Shown one piece after another: positions 22,311-32,600 of a stretch of 64,000 nucleotides of DNA (positions are counted from its first letter, which is position 1; each line of letters starts with the position of its first letter). The stretch comes from Callorhinus ursinus (lineage: Eukaryota > Chordata > Mammalia > Carnivora > Otariidae), in NCBI RefSeq assembly GCF_003265705.1, contig NW_020312867.1:1050600-1114599 (forward strand), written 5' to 3'. Under the pieces are notes generated by a model. It was not told where the DNA came from. It saw only the letters and a list, made by a program, of their open reading frames with translations, and searched no databases. Both the position numbers and the translations under genes were made by a program.

Positions 22311-23529
22311 CTGGGCTGACCGGGGCATCCGGAACAGGAACTGACCACGCCACACAGATTCTATTGCAACTCAGAGGAGCATTAAGCAAGATCAGGAGGA
22401 CCCTAGTTCTCATACATTCGCATGCACGCCAGGGCCTCCAGCAGATTTCTCAGCGGCCACTCCTCCTGGCAGGACTCTTCGTCAACACAAGGACCGCTTC
22501 TACTAATGCTCAGATTATCAAAAAGAGGCCCAAGGGTGCATCACAGTTCAAGTGCCTCTTCGGAACATAGGCAGCTGGTGAGAACAATGCCTCTGAGTGT
22601 GGAACCTCCTGGTAGAATGAGCTTTGACCATGAACTCCCATTCAAAAACCAGAAATACCCCAAGGGCCACTGCAGAAAGCCCCCACCAATCGAGGGCATG
22701 CAGCACTTCCAGGGAAGGTCTCTACTCCTGCCTGACTCGTGGGGGCCAGGGCCCAGCCACACACTGATTCACATGGCAACAGAGACCAAGAACAAAATGA
22801 TTCATCAACAAATACGGGAGTGTAGGGAAAGGCTCAGGGGTAGGTGTGTCAGAGAAACAAATCCTGTTCGGCTCAAAATTATTCTAAAAATTTCTTGGGA
22901 AGCCAACCTCTTGGCTCTCCGGTCCAAAGCACTATTTCCTCTGGCTGTGGTGAAGCCCAGCCGAGCGCCAGGGCAGCAGTCCGCCTGCATTCAGAAGCCA
23001 TGCTGCACATCCAGCGTGCATGTTCTAAACGCTGTGGCCTACTCGTGTGGCAGGATGCCCACACTTTGAAAGGCGCACAGAAACCGAGCCGACGGAGGGC
23101 CCGGCAGATGCATAGCCCCAGTCACACCCCCTCTGGGAAAAGAACTCGCTGAGCAGAAAGGCAGGTAGAATCGCCCGAACTGTTTCATCATCGGCGGTCC
23201 TGCCTCTCTCCTTCCCACCCACTGTGCCAGACACCCTGCATGCAGGAGTCCTAGGTGAGGAAGAAACTATCCGAAAACCAGCTGTCGGGGCTGTGCAGCT
23301 AGGATTAGACACCGCCATTTACCAAGTGACCCTGGTTTCTTGTGCCTGTATCCTGACCACTCCAGCCTTCTCCCGAAAAAGTGCAGGAAGTATTAGTACT
23401 GTCCTAGTCACTTTCCAGGTTAGAGGATGGGCAACACAGAAATAAAAAGTCCAAATCTGCAGAAACTGTTAAGAAACCTTCAGCCTGTTGAAACCTGCCA
23501 AGGTGCCAATCCTCCTGCATGGCAGGAAA

Positions 23530-23880
23530 TGCACGTGGAGCAGTGGTTTATGAGCGCAGGCTCTGGGGCTAGGCAGGCGGGCTTGAGCCCAGCTGTGATC
23601 TTGGGCAAGTTAAGTGCCTGGTCTCCTCTTAATGTGGCCCCCTCCTAGCAGCGCGAGGGTTAAATGGGAGAATCCGGGTAAAGGGTTAGCACAGAAATTG
23701 ACCCCACTGCAAGTGCTCAGTCCTACCAGCGGGTGTTTTCACCATCAGGACATGGGTGCATAATGGCTTTTCAGGCAACTTCTCTGTGCCTTAGCTCCAT
23801 CGCCTGTGGAGCGGGGATGACTGTACCTACCTCGGGACTATTTGGAACATTGCTTAGCAGAGAGCATGACTGTGCTCTTT
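23530..23880 (+). mobile_element. Two adjacent MIR fragments
   Basis: First fragment about 23536-23700 ('tttatgagcgcaggctctgg', 'gtgatcttgggcaagttaag'), second about 23760-23880 ('caacttctctgtgccttagc', 'gactgtacctacctcgggac'). Plus orientation, diverged. Confidence 0.7.
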
Positions 23881-24284
23881 TAAATAAAGGGGATGGTCTC
23901 TGAGGCCTCAAGGCTAACATGTCTCAAATCCAGCTCCTCTCCTGGTCCCGATTCTCAGCCGTGCTCTCCCTCCTGTAATCTAATTTGGTAGCCTCACTGC
24001 CCACGCAAGCTAAAAAAAAAACCTCTATCCTCCCTAACTCTGCCTCTCCCGACTTCTTCACCTTGCCTATTCTCCTACCCCCTCACTCAACACCCTCCCA
24101 GGCCACTGAATGGCCAAAGCCTGTCATTAAAACTGATCCCCTGCCCAATGCCCCCCCCACACACACACACTGCCTTGGCACCCACCCTCTTCTCATCAGT
24201 AGCCCCTGTGGCCTCCTCCCTACAAGCACCCCACATACCAGCCTCAGCCCTCTCGAACCCATCCTCCCTCATGCTCCCACCAGA

Positions 24285-24710
24285 ATTGCTGCTCAGGAAC
24301 ACCAATGTGATCATGCTCCTCCCTCGAAACCTTCAGTGGCTCCCCATTGCTCTTTAGTGGGCAAAGCCTGGCTCCAGTCTCCTCTTCTACCACTAACCCT
24401 GGCATACTCCCTGCTCCAGCTGTGAGGAACTTGGTTGCCTCTAAACATGCTGGGTCCTTTCACCCTTCTGGGCCAGTCTCTACCCTCTGGACTGGCAAGC
24501 CCCAGGCATCCTTCTGGACCCAGCTCCAAGGTCACCGCCTTGCCTGGCATTTTCTTTCTTCCACCCTTCCCCTGCTGTCTGTAGCAACCTCTCCACCCAT
24601 TCCACCAGCAGACTGTCAACTGTCGAGTGCAAGCAAGCATCATGCCCTTCTCCTGTGGCCCTGGGCCCTGGCACAGCATCCCATACACAGTAGGTGCTGA
24701 ATGAGCAAGC
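24285..24710 (+). mobile_element. LINE-2 3' end
   Basis: Ordered L2 landmarks: 'gatcatgctcctccctcgaa', 'ccttcagtggctccccattg', 'gcacagcatcccatacacag', then the terminal 'taggtgctgaatgagcaag'. Ancient and inactive. Confidence 0.75.
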
Positions 24711-26123
24711 AATTTGGCATCTGGCAGAGATACTGAAAATATTAATCAGATGTAAAGGTAATGTACCACCTTTCTCCTTTAAAATTGCCCAGGTTCCAAA
24801 TACAGAATCTCAAAAATATGAGTGTGTAGCTGAACGAGGGCACAGAACAGGGCAGGAGGTCCTACCTTGGAATGCCAGTATTACAGAATGCTCCCAGGGC
24901 AAAGGGGCGTCTGAACAACAGCCTCGAGGCCCTTCCAAGGCCAGCATGTGAGTCGATAGACAGTCTTCCCTCTGGCCTTAGCTCCAGTGCCCCCTCACTA
25001 CCAGTGAAAAGTGGAGCTGGGCAAGAGGTTAAGGCAATTCCTTCCTCTCTTTCATGGAGAACTATTCATGACTCTTTTAAGTTCCAAGGGCCCAAATTTT
25101 CCTCCTGGAGGTGAGCTCTGGAAATGCATCCCACCATCGTGCCTTTCTCGGTCTTTGTAGTCTTCTCAAGTGTCTGCTCTATCAAAAGGACCTTTGGCAT
25201 ACCGATAGCACAGCGGCATACCCACCACACCTACTCCCCCAAAGGCAAGGCACTAGCCCACACTATCTTCGACCCAGTGATACCATCAGGAAAAGAACAG
25301 CCAGCATCAAGAACACTGGTGAGAGTTGGGGCTTGTTCCTGGACTTGACAATTTCAGTCCGACTTGAGGCAGATTTCATAAGCCACAGTCAGACACACTC
25401 AGGTACTAGCCCTACTGGGCCTAACCATGGCCTGGGGCTTTACCTGCCATGTCCCTGGCACAGGTGACAGCCAGGAAGATGGGCCCTGCCAGTCAGCAAA
25501 CAAGGTGGCAGCTAACTATGTGTCTGCTGTGGCACCCACCCTGCCCTCACCTACCTTTCTCCCAGACCCCTAGGCACCCAGCACCCTGCTGAAGTCAAGA
25601 CTTCCCACCCCACCCATACTAAGACTCAAGACACCACCACCAAAACCCAGTGTGAAGAGAGATGACCCAAAGTCGGGGTATCTGCATTTTAGAAGGCTAA
25701 CTGGCGCAGCCCCCCTCGTTCACAGAAAGAGCAATTTCTCCTCTGGTCTATGGCAGGAGGGAAAGGGACAGCGTTCTCACTTTGCCACTCGAATGTATTT
25801 GCTTTCTACAACATAAGACACAGAGCTGTGACTAGCAATAACAGACTCCTAATGCTCCATAGTTGTCGCTGAATGCAATCTTTCCGGAATTTTCCCCTAG
25901 GGAATGCACTTCGCAGGAGATGGGATCCAGTGTTGGCTGATGGCCAAGAAAATTAGCAATCTGGGTTGGTTTTAACTGAAACGTGGAACTGGAAGTATTT
26001 CTGGTCCCCTCCCCCAGGGGATGTGAATCAAGAGTTGGATCTCGGACACAACTCTCATCCTTGGGGGCTGAGACCAATGTACCTGTGACCAGAAGGAAGG
26101 CAAGCAGAGTTGGGCGAGTCGGC

Positions 26124-26142
26124 GGGGGGGGGGGGGGGGGGG
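26124..26142 (+). repeat. Poly(G) tract, 19 bases, next to the FAM83D CpG island
   Basis: A run of 19 G on the plus strand (C on the sense strand) in intron 1, about 90 bases past the exon 1 donor, followed by further G clusters. Exact length may be uncertain in any assembly. Confidence 0.9.
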
Positions 26143-26233
26143 CGGGACCTCCCGGCCCGCGCTCCCGGCCGGCCTGTTTCCCGTTCTTGAGAGGGCCTCC
26201 CGTCCGCCCCGGGGCCCGAGGCGGGCCGCTCAC

Positions 26234-26710
26234 CTCCCGCGCGGAGCGGAGCTGCTGGCGCAGCGCGTCCTTGCAGCCGTAGGGGCCGCCGGCGCCCGCG
26301 CCGCGGGGCTGGAAGTGCGCCTCGACGCGCGTGGCGCCGCGATAGGCGCCCCGGTAGAAAGCTGGCCAGCCGAGCTCCAGCAGCGGCGGCTCCAGGTCCG
26401 ACTGCTCGGGGAAGTAGGTGCCGGACGAGCAGTCGTGCGACGAGCCGAAGGAGTCCTCGGCCCCCGCCGCCGCACCCTCCTGGCGGGGCCGCTCGGCCGC
26501 CCGCAGGATGGCGCACACCTCGTCGGGGTTCAGAAAGCGGCCCAGGCGCTCGCGCCGCAGGAAAGCCTCGAAGGCGTCGGGGCCGCCGGCCACCAGCTCT
26601 TCCAGCGCCAGGCGCCGCGCCTCGCTGTACAGCTCGGCCGGGTTGGGCGGCCCGCACGGCGACAGGCAGGCGGCGGGCAGCTCGTCCAGACCCTCGGGGC
26701 GCAGAGCCAT
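26234..26710 (-). CDS. FAM83D: FAM83D exon 1 (start codon, residues 1-159)
   Basis: This exon opens the DUF1669 domain of FAM83D (CHICA), a mitotic-spindle protein that anchors casein kinase 1 alpha and works with HMMR and the chromokinesin KIF22. It starts [20 protein letters not shown], includes [20 protein letters not shown] and [20 protein letters not shown], and ends [11 protein letters not shown] before donor GAG|GTGAGC in phase 0. The ATG at 26710-26708 is chosen because it has a strong context (G at -3, G at +4) and gives a product of 585 residues, the human length. The exon is very GC-rich and part of a CpG island, which explains long spurious frames on both strands. A different ATG 28 bases upstream opens an overlapping frame (see findings). 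Confidence 0.97.
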
Positions 26711-27150
26711 CGCAGCAGTCGGACGGGACGGACCGCATCAGACTCGGGCAAGCGCGGCCGTGCGGGCCGCTTTATAGGCACCTTTGAATCTAACCGGCCC
26801 GCGTCCCGGCCCTCCCATTGGCTGCCACCCCTAACGCCGGAGTCCGGGCGCAGCGCACGCCGCTGCGGCTCTGCCCCCTGACCTGCCATTGGCTGCCCGG
26901 CGGCCTGGGCCCCGCCCCGCGCCGGCTGCCGGCGGCTGCCGAGTCTGTTCTCCGGGGGTCGCTGCGTGGGATTTAAGCGTGGAGACTTCACGCCTTCTCT
27001 GATCAGTAGTTGACGCTGCAGGCCTGCGGAGAGCCGAACAGTGCAGGGTCAGCTAGAGAGGGGGTGCCGAGCCCTAGTGGCGGTGCTGCCCGGGCGGCGA
27101 CCCAGACCCCCGAGCCCGAACTGAAACCCAAGAGCCCGGCCCCCCCATCC
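26711..27150 (-). promoter_or_regulatory. FAM83D: FAM83D promoter in CpG island (TATA, CHR, two CCAAT boxes, GC box)
   Basis: Reading toward FAM83D on the minus strand: a GC box (from 'ccccgccccgc' around 26909-26920), an inverted-plus CCAAT (plus ATTGG at 26888-26892), a second CCAAT (ATTGG at 26817-26821), a CHR-type hexamer (plus TTTGAA at 26783-26788) and TATAAA at 26776-26771. The ATG is about 60 bases past the TATA, so a start near 26745 is inferred. CCAAT plus CHR elements are the signature of G2/M genes bound by NF-Y and DREAM/MMB, which fits the mitotic expression known for FAM83D. Motifs are seen; function is inferred. CpG density stays high from about 26150 to 27150. Confidence 0.75.
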
Positions 27151-27221
27151 TAGCGCGCCCCCTGCTGGCTGTCAGAGCTCGGGTGTGTGACCAACCCTGT
27201 TGTCTTCATCCCCTGCATTTA

Positions 27222-28290
27222 TTTTTTTTTAATTTTTTATTGTTATGTTAATCACCATATATTACATCATTAGTTTTTGGTGCAGTGGTCCATGATTCAT
27301 TGTTTGTTCATAACACCCAGTGCTCCATGCAGAACATGCCCTCCTCAATACCCATCACCAGGCTAACCCATCCCCTTACCCCCCTCCCCTCTAGAACCCT
27401 CAGTTTGTTTTTCAGAGTCCATCATCTCTCATGGTTCGTCTCCCCCTCTGACATACTCCCCTTTTCTTCCTCTCCTGTTATCTTCTTCTTTTTCTTTTTT
27501 CTTAAAATATGTTGCGTTATTTGTTTCAGAAGTACAGATCTGTGATTCAACAGTCTTGCACAATTCACAGTGCTCACCGTAGCACATACCCTCCCCAATG
27601 TCTCTCACCCAGCCACCCCATCCCTCCCACCCCCAACCACTCCAGTAACACTCAGTTTGTTTCCTGAGATTAAGAATTCCTCATATCAGTGAGGTCATGT
27701 GATACATGTCTTTCTCTGATTGACTTATTTCACTCAGCATAACACCCTCCAGTTCCATCCACGTCGTTGCAAATGGCAAGATCTCATTCCTTTAGATGGC
27801 TGCATAATATTCCATTGTGTATATATACCACATCTTCTTTATCCATTCATCTGTCGATGGGCATCTTGGCTCTTTCCACGGTTTGGCTATTGTGGACATT
27901 GCTGCTATAAACATTGGGGTACACGTACCCCTTCGGGTCCCTACATTTGTATCTTTGGGGTAAATACCCAGTAGTGCAATTGCTGGATCGAACGGTAGCT
28001 CTAATTTCAACTGTTTGAGGAACCTCCATACTGTTTTCCAGAGTGGTTGCACCAGCTTGCATTCCCACCAACAGTGTAGGAGGGTTCCCCTTTCTCCACA
28101 TCCCCGCCAACATCTGTCGTTCCCTGACTTGTTAATTTTAGCCATGCTGACGGGTGTGAGGTGGTATCTCATTGAGGTTTTGATTTGGATTTCCCTGATG
28201 CCGAGCGATGTTGAGCACTTTTTCATGTGCCTGTTGGCCATTTGGATGTCTTCTTTGGAGAAATGTCTGTTCATGTCTTCTGCCCATTTC
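27222..28290 (-). mobile_element. Young 5'-truncated L1 with intact ORF2 C-terminus
   Basis: A 1069-base L1 3' end on the minus strand: about 165 codons of ORF2 C-terminus without a stop ([20 protein letters not shown], then [18 protein letters not shown], ending MEYYAAI at 27792), a 3' UTR of about 570 bases and an A-rich tail. It is bounded by a perfect 16-bp duplication tcatcccctgcattta (27206-27221 and 28291-28306). Endonuclease and reverse-transcriptase domains are absent, so it cannot move by itself. The intact frame and perfect duplication indicate recent insertion. Confidence 0.95.
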
Positions 28291-29334
28291 TCATCCCCTG
28301 CATTTAAATCATTCGTAAATTCCTTCAAGAATACAGGCCCATCTTAAGCGTTACTCCTTTGATTACACCTTCAGGTAGCTTTCCCTTTTCTCACTCCATC
28401 AGGTTTTTGGCCTGGCAAAACCTCACTCTCCACCCACTTTCCACCTGCATCTGGGCAACCGTAGAGTGCTGGGGAAAAGAAAACGCAACCTGTGCCTTAA
28501 ATTCACAATCTCAAGTGGGTCCTTAAGGTTGCCTGCTAGCCTACATTTCCCTCATTCATTCTACCTTTTCCTCTTTTTCTTACGCTTAGAGTTTGCTTCC
28601 TCTTTCACTGAGAAAATAGAAGCGGTCAGAGAGAACTTTGACACGCTCCCACCACATCTACCTACCTGTCTACACCTCTGCCCACATACTGGGCCTTCTG
28701 TTACTACCAATGAACTACCTCTGCGCCTAACACCAATCCTTCCATTTGGGCGTTCGCTGGCAGCGAACTAACCTACTTCCCTACAGCAATTCTTGCCCAG
28801 ATCGCCGGTTTCCCTTCTTCACTGGTTCATTCCTATCAGCCTACAAACATGCTGGAATATTTTTCATCTTAGATCCACCCTCTCTTGACCTTACATTCCT
28901 CTAGAGCTTCTTCTTATAGCATAAAACCTGAAACCAGTTGTCCCCAGTTTTCCTCCCATTCTTTCTCGAACTGGTCCAAACAGGCTATGCTTCCACTGCT
29001 CAACCAAAGCCTCTTGTCAAGATCATCAGGAGCTCCATCACAGCGCTAAATCCAAGAGTCCGCTTTGAGGCCACGTTTTCTTTGTGTAAATGAGAAAGCA
29101 CACGTACAACTGTAAAGTGCCTCTTCATAAATGTGCGAGGTTACCATGATTACTTGGAAACCAGTAAACATTTAAAATTGATGAATGCCCATTGCTGCAA
29201 AGATACCTCTATTCTTCCCATCCTCTCCCCATCCCCAACCTGCCTGTGAAGTTTTTGAAGCCTAAGTGGGGTTGCCTTCCATCCATGTGTTCCTGCTCTG
29301 GCATTCAATATCCGATATGTATATTGGATATTGA

Positions 29335-29366
<32 letters not shown>
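29335..29366 (+). repeat. (TG)n microsatellite
   Basis: About 15 uninterrupted TG units, then 'gcgcacgcgtgt'. Likely length-polymorphic. Confidence 0.9.
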
Positions 29367-29368
<2 letters not shown>

Positions 29369-29679
29369 ACGCGTGTATCATTATGGGGCTCCATGTTATT
29401 CCAAAGGGAACATTTGACAAAGCGAAGGTCATTCCCAACCACCCTTCTTTTCTTGAATTCCTCGGGTTTCACATTCCCCCCGTCTAGAAAGACATCTGCT
29501 CCATGTCTGAGCCCTCAGAGAGCTCCCTCTGTTTTAGGGGCCTCATGGGAGAGCCCTCTGTAGTGGGGACTGGGACCAGGAGCCCTCCCTGCCCTCTCTC
29601 CCAGGGATCACCTCTTTGTGAATTCAAATCACCATAATTCAAGTGAGCTCACAGCAATAACCACAGCCATGCTAGCAGG

Positions 29680-32600
29680 TGTTATTAAAAGGAATTTAAT
29701 AATCTTAATTAAAAACTCTCAACAGGGAATTCTGTCACAGGCCTCGGCAGCTGGAAGCAACTCCAGGAGCATGCCCCTTTTGGGTGTGGTCGAGCCTCGG
29801 TCTTGGATCGAGGCCCACCACTGCCACATGGCAAGGAGCTACCTGGCAGTTACTTCAATACAATATCAAAGATCTGCAAGGATTTTTTTTAAAAAAAGTT
29901 TTAAATATATTAGACTCTCTTGATTGCTATTTTTACACAAAGCTGCTGATACAGTATACAGAGTTTTAACTTTTTTTTCACATAAAATACATTTTTCTTA
30001 AATGTTCTCTGTACGTCAGTGGCTTCTGGTCTGGGGAATTATTGCGGAGGGCTGGGGTTCTGCAGACTTTTCCTCAGTGTGCAGAGCCAGGCCCCGCACT
30101 GTCGCACTTGCAATGCCCATGGGAAGCAGGCCCTCTGGTGAACTGGCCAACAAGAGTCTCCTGTCAAGGAGAGGTCTACAGCTTCTGGCAAAGGGGGTCA
30201 CTTCTGCAGAGTCAACCACTGACCACATGACCCCTTTGCTCTTACGTGCACTGTGGTTGGGGAGGCCGTCCCCAGGCCACAATAGCAAGAGTTAAACACA
30301 GTCCTTCTGGGTATCTCATAAAAAACTGCCCTTCTGGAAATTGCCCCAGTATCCTGCTCTGGGAAAGCAAGTGGGAGAGAGAGCTCAAGATCAAAAGGTA
30401 TCTGACACCAATCACCAAAATGGCCTCATGTTATGACGAAGCCAGCAAACTGTGGTGGGGTAGGACAGGGGACACCTCCCGCGAGCTTTCCTACACCCAC
30501 TGAAATTGATCAAACAGTGCAGAGCGGTTTAATCGCTGCTGTGTATTTGATGGAGAATTACATCCTGAACTCTTCAGTAGAGCTGGGGCTAGGGTTGATT
30601 CAACTTCCCTGCGCTCTTGCCAGGAACTCACTATCTGATGATGGCCACCAATTTTCGGTGGTTTGGGGGCACAGGGTGGGAGCAAAGGCCAGAGTTCAAA
30701 AAAAAAAAAAAATGCTAGAGCTCACCGTGAGCCACGTGGCACATGCTTTGGAAGTAGCCTCCTTTAACCGGCCTGGTCTCAGAGGGAGCTGAGCATCTGG
30801 TACACCTTGCTAGCTTTCTTCCAGCTCCTTGATCCCCACCCATCGGGAGGAGAGGCAGACGCTTGAGGAAAGGCTTCAGTGTTAAAGAAGTTCCTCGTCT
30901 CCCATTATCCAGTGGTGGGGCAGGAGGACCCCATAACAAATGAGCAAAAATGAGGAAGAGACAAGGAGTTTCAGAACCTGAGATGCATTTGACAGCAAAT
31001 TCCAGACTCTTGGTTCTTCTACCTGCTGACCTCAAACTGCTATTATACCACGCCCCAAAGATGCTGGCCTGAAGGCAGCTATCCCTGAAAGTTCCGGACA
31101 GACTTGGAATGCTGTCTCCCTAGAACCAAGATCCAACATCTGCATTTGATAGCAAATGTTATTCAGGGACGGCCACGGCAGCAGTTTCTCTAGGGATTCT
31201 AGGAGCTAGAAACCGGGTTGAAGCTGGACCAGGATGTGGTCACTCCGTCTCAAGTGAATTGAATGGGGCTGCTGATACCCGAGGTCCTCAAGGGATGAAA
31301 ACCATACAAGGCAGTCTCCTCACCCTGTCTCGTTCCTCCTTTACCCCGAGAACCTAACGTAGTGCCTGGTAGGTCTCAGCTACTCAATAAACTACGTGAG
31401 CAAATAAATGAGTCACCCTGACCCCTTGTCCCTCAACACCAAGGAGACCCTTGGGAAAAGTTCCCCAGGTCCCTGAAGCCCTAATAGGGAATGACTTACC
31501 CCAACTGAAGACAAGAGCTAAAATGCCTATGAGTCTGCAGTTGGCTCCTGCCGGGGAATCAGCTGGGATTCCCGGCCTTCTGGGTGGGAGATGAATGGCC
31601 CAGGAGGCAACAAGTGAGGGCAAAGGAGGGACCGGCCAGGAGGGCTCAGCTTGGGCAAGAAGTGCCTTCAGTCTCCAGCTCCTAAGCAAACAGATCGGGA
31701 AACCCTGCACAGCCCCCTCCTAGGAGTGTATGGCTTCTTCTGCTTGCAGCTACGTTGGCTCAAGAGGAATTCAGGGTCAGTCTAATCTGAACACTGTTTT
31801 AAAGCCAAAGGTATGTGTGTTCTGGATCATCCTCTGCCCTGCTCCTAGGCTCCTAGGCTGACATGATGGAGAGCCTGCCCCAGACAGATGCCAGGGACTC
31901 GGGAGGCATCATGCCTACCCATCTGCAGCCTCCTGAGCTGCCCCTCCACCCTAGACTGGATCTGTCCTGGAGTTGGGGTGGGGCTGGCCTGGTGCTGGGA
32001 CCCTCCGTGCACCCAGGAGCCACCAGGTGCACAGTAACTCCACAGAGCCCTCTGTTCTCTGGTCCAGCTGCCCTGCTCCTGGTAAAGCATCAGCCAGGCC
32101 CTGGGATCCAGCTCCCTCTCTGGGCTGGGGGGCCATGGAGGCCACAGTGGGGACTGGGACTGATAAACAGCAGACCCCATTACTAGAGCTGTGGCACAGG
32201 GGGGCTCCTCTAGCCCCAGCCCCCCCTCCCTCTGGCCCAGGTGCCCCTCGGGGAGAATTTCTCATAGGCTCAGAAAGAAGAAGATTAGAAGGAACCCAGA
32301 GTTGTCCCCCAAATCCCAGAATCTGGACTAGGGGACCCCTTCAGAGTTCTAAGGAGGTAGTTTTAGGACAAATAAAAGGCGCTCAGAGCAGGGAACAAAC
32401 CTGCTGCTTATTAAGTACACCAATAGGTTTTGGCTGAGCCTGTGGACAGTACCCAACTCATGGGCAGCAATTTCAAGGGGGCTCTTGAGAAGATGCAGTA
32501 GAGAGGTGGTGGGCAGCCTGCCCTTCTCAGTCTCCCCTCCCCAGCGTCGGGGAGATCAGGGCTACGAGCCTGTTGGGCCGTGGGGAAGCCCAATTCCAGC

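Larger units (their letters stand above)
15530..26233 (-). other. FAM83D: FAM83D intron 1
   Basis: GT-AG intron of about 10.7 kb. It holds seven recognisable tRNA-derived SINEs, several MIR fragments, a MER5-type element broken by an L1 fragment and a SINE, and an L2 3' end, all listed separately. Stretches without identifiable content: 15530-16175, 18240-19960, 20515-21490, 22320-23500 and 24720-26120. Open frames in these stretches (for example 15188-15991 plus and 22422-23069 plus) show no domain. A 19-base G-run (26124-26142) sits about 90 bases inside the donor. Confidence 0.7.
27151..29679. other. Intergenic region between FAM83D promoter and PPP1R16B 3' end
   Basis: Contains the L1 at 27222-28290 and a (TG)n microsatellite at about 29335-29365. 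The stretches 28307-29330 and 29370-29679 hold no gene or repeat I can identify. PPP1R16B and FAM83D are transcribed in the same direction across this gap of roughly 2.9 kb. Confidence 0.6.

Noticed and set aside
22422..23069. Plus-strand frame of 215 codons in FAM83D intron 1
   Set aside because: No recognisable motif, composition like non-coding DNA, no flanking splice sites that join to other exons.
26315..26881. Open frame of 188 codons on the plus strand, antisense to FAM83D exon 1
   Set aside because: The sequence is a GC-rich CpG island with few stop codons; the frame runs through the promoter motifs and has no recognisable domain.
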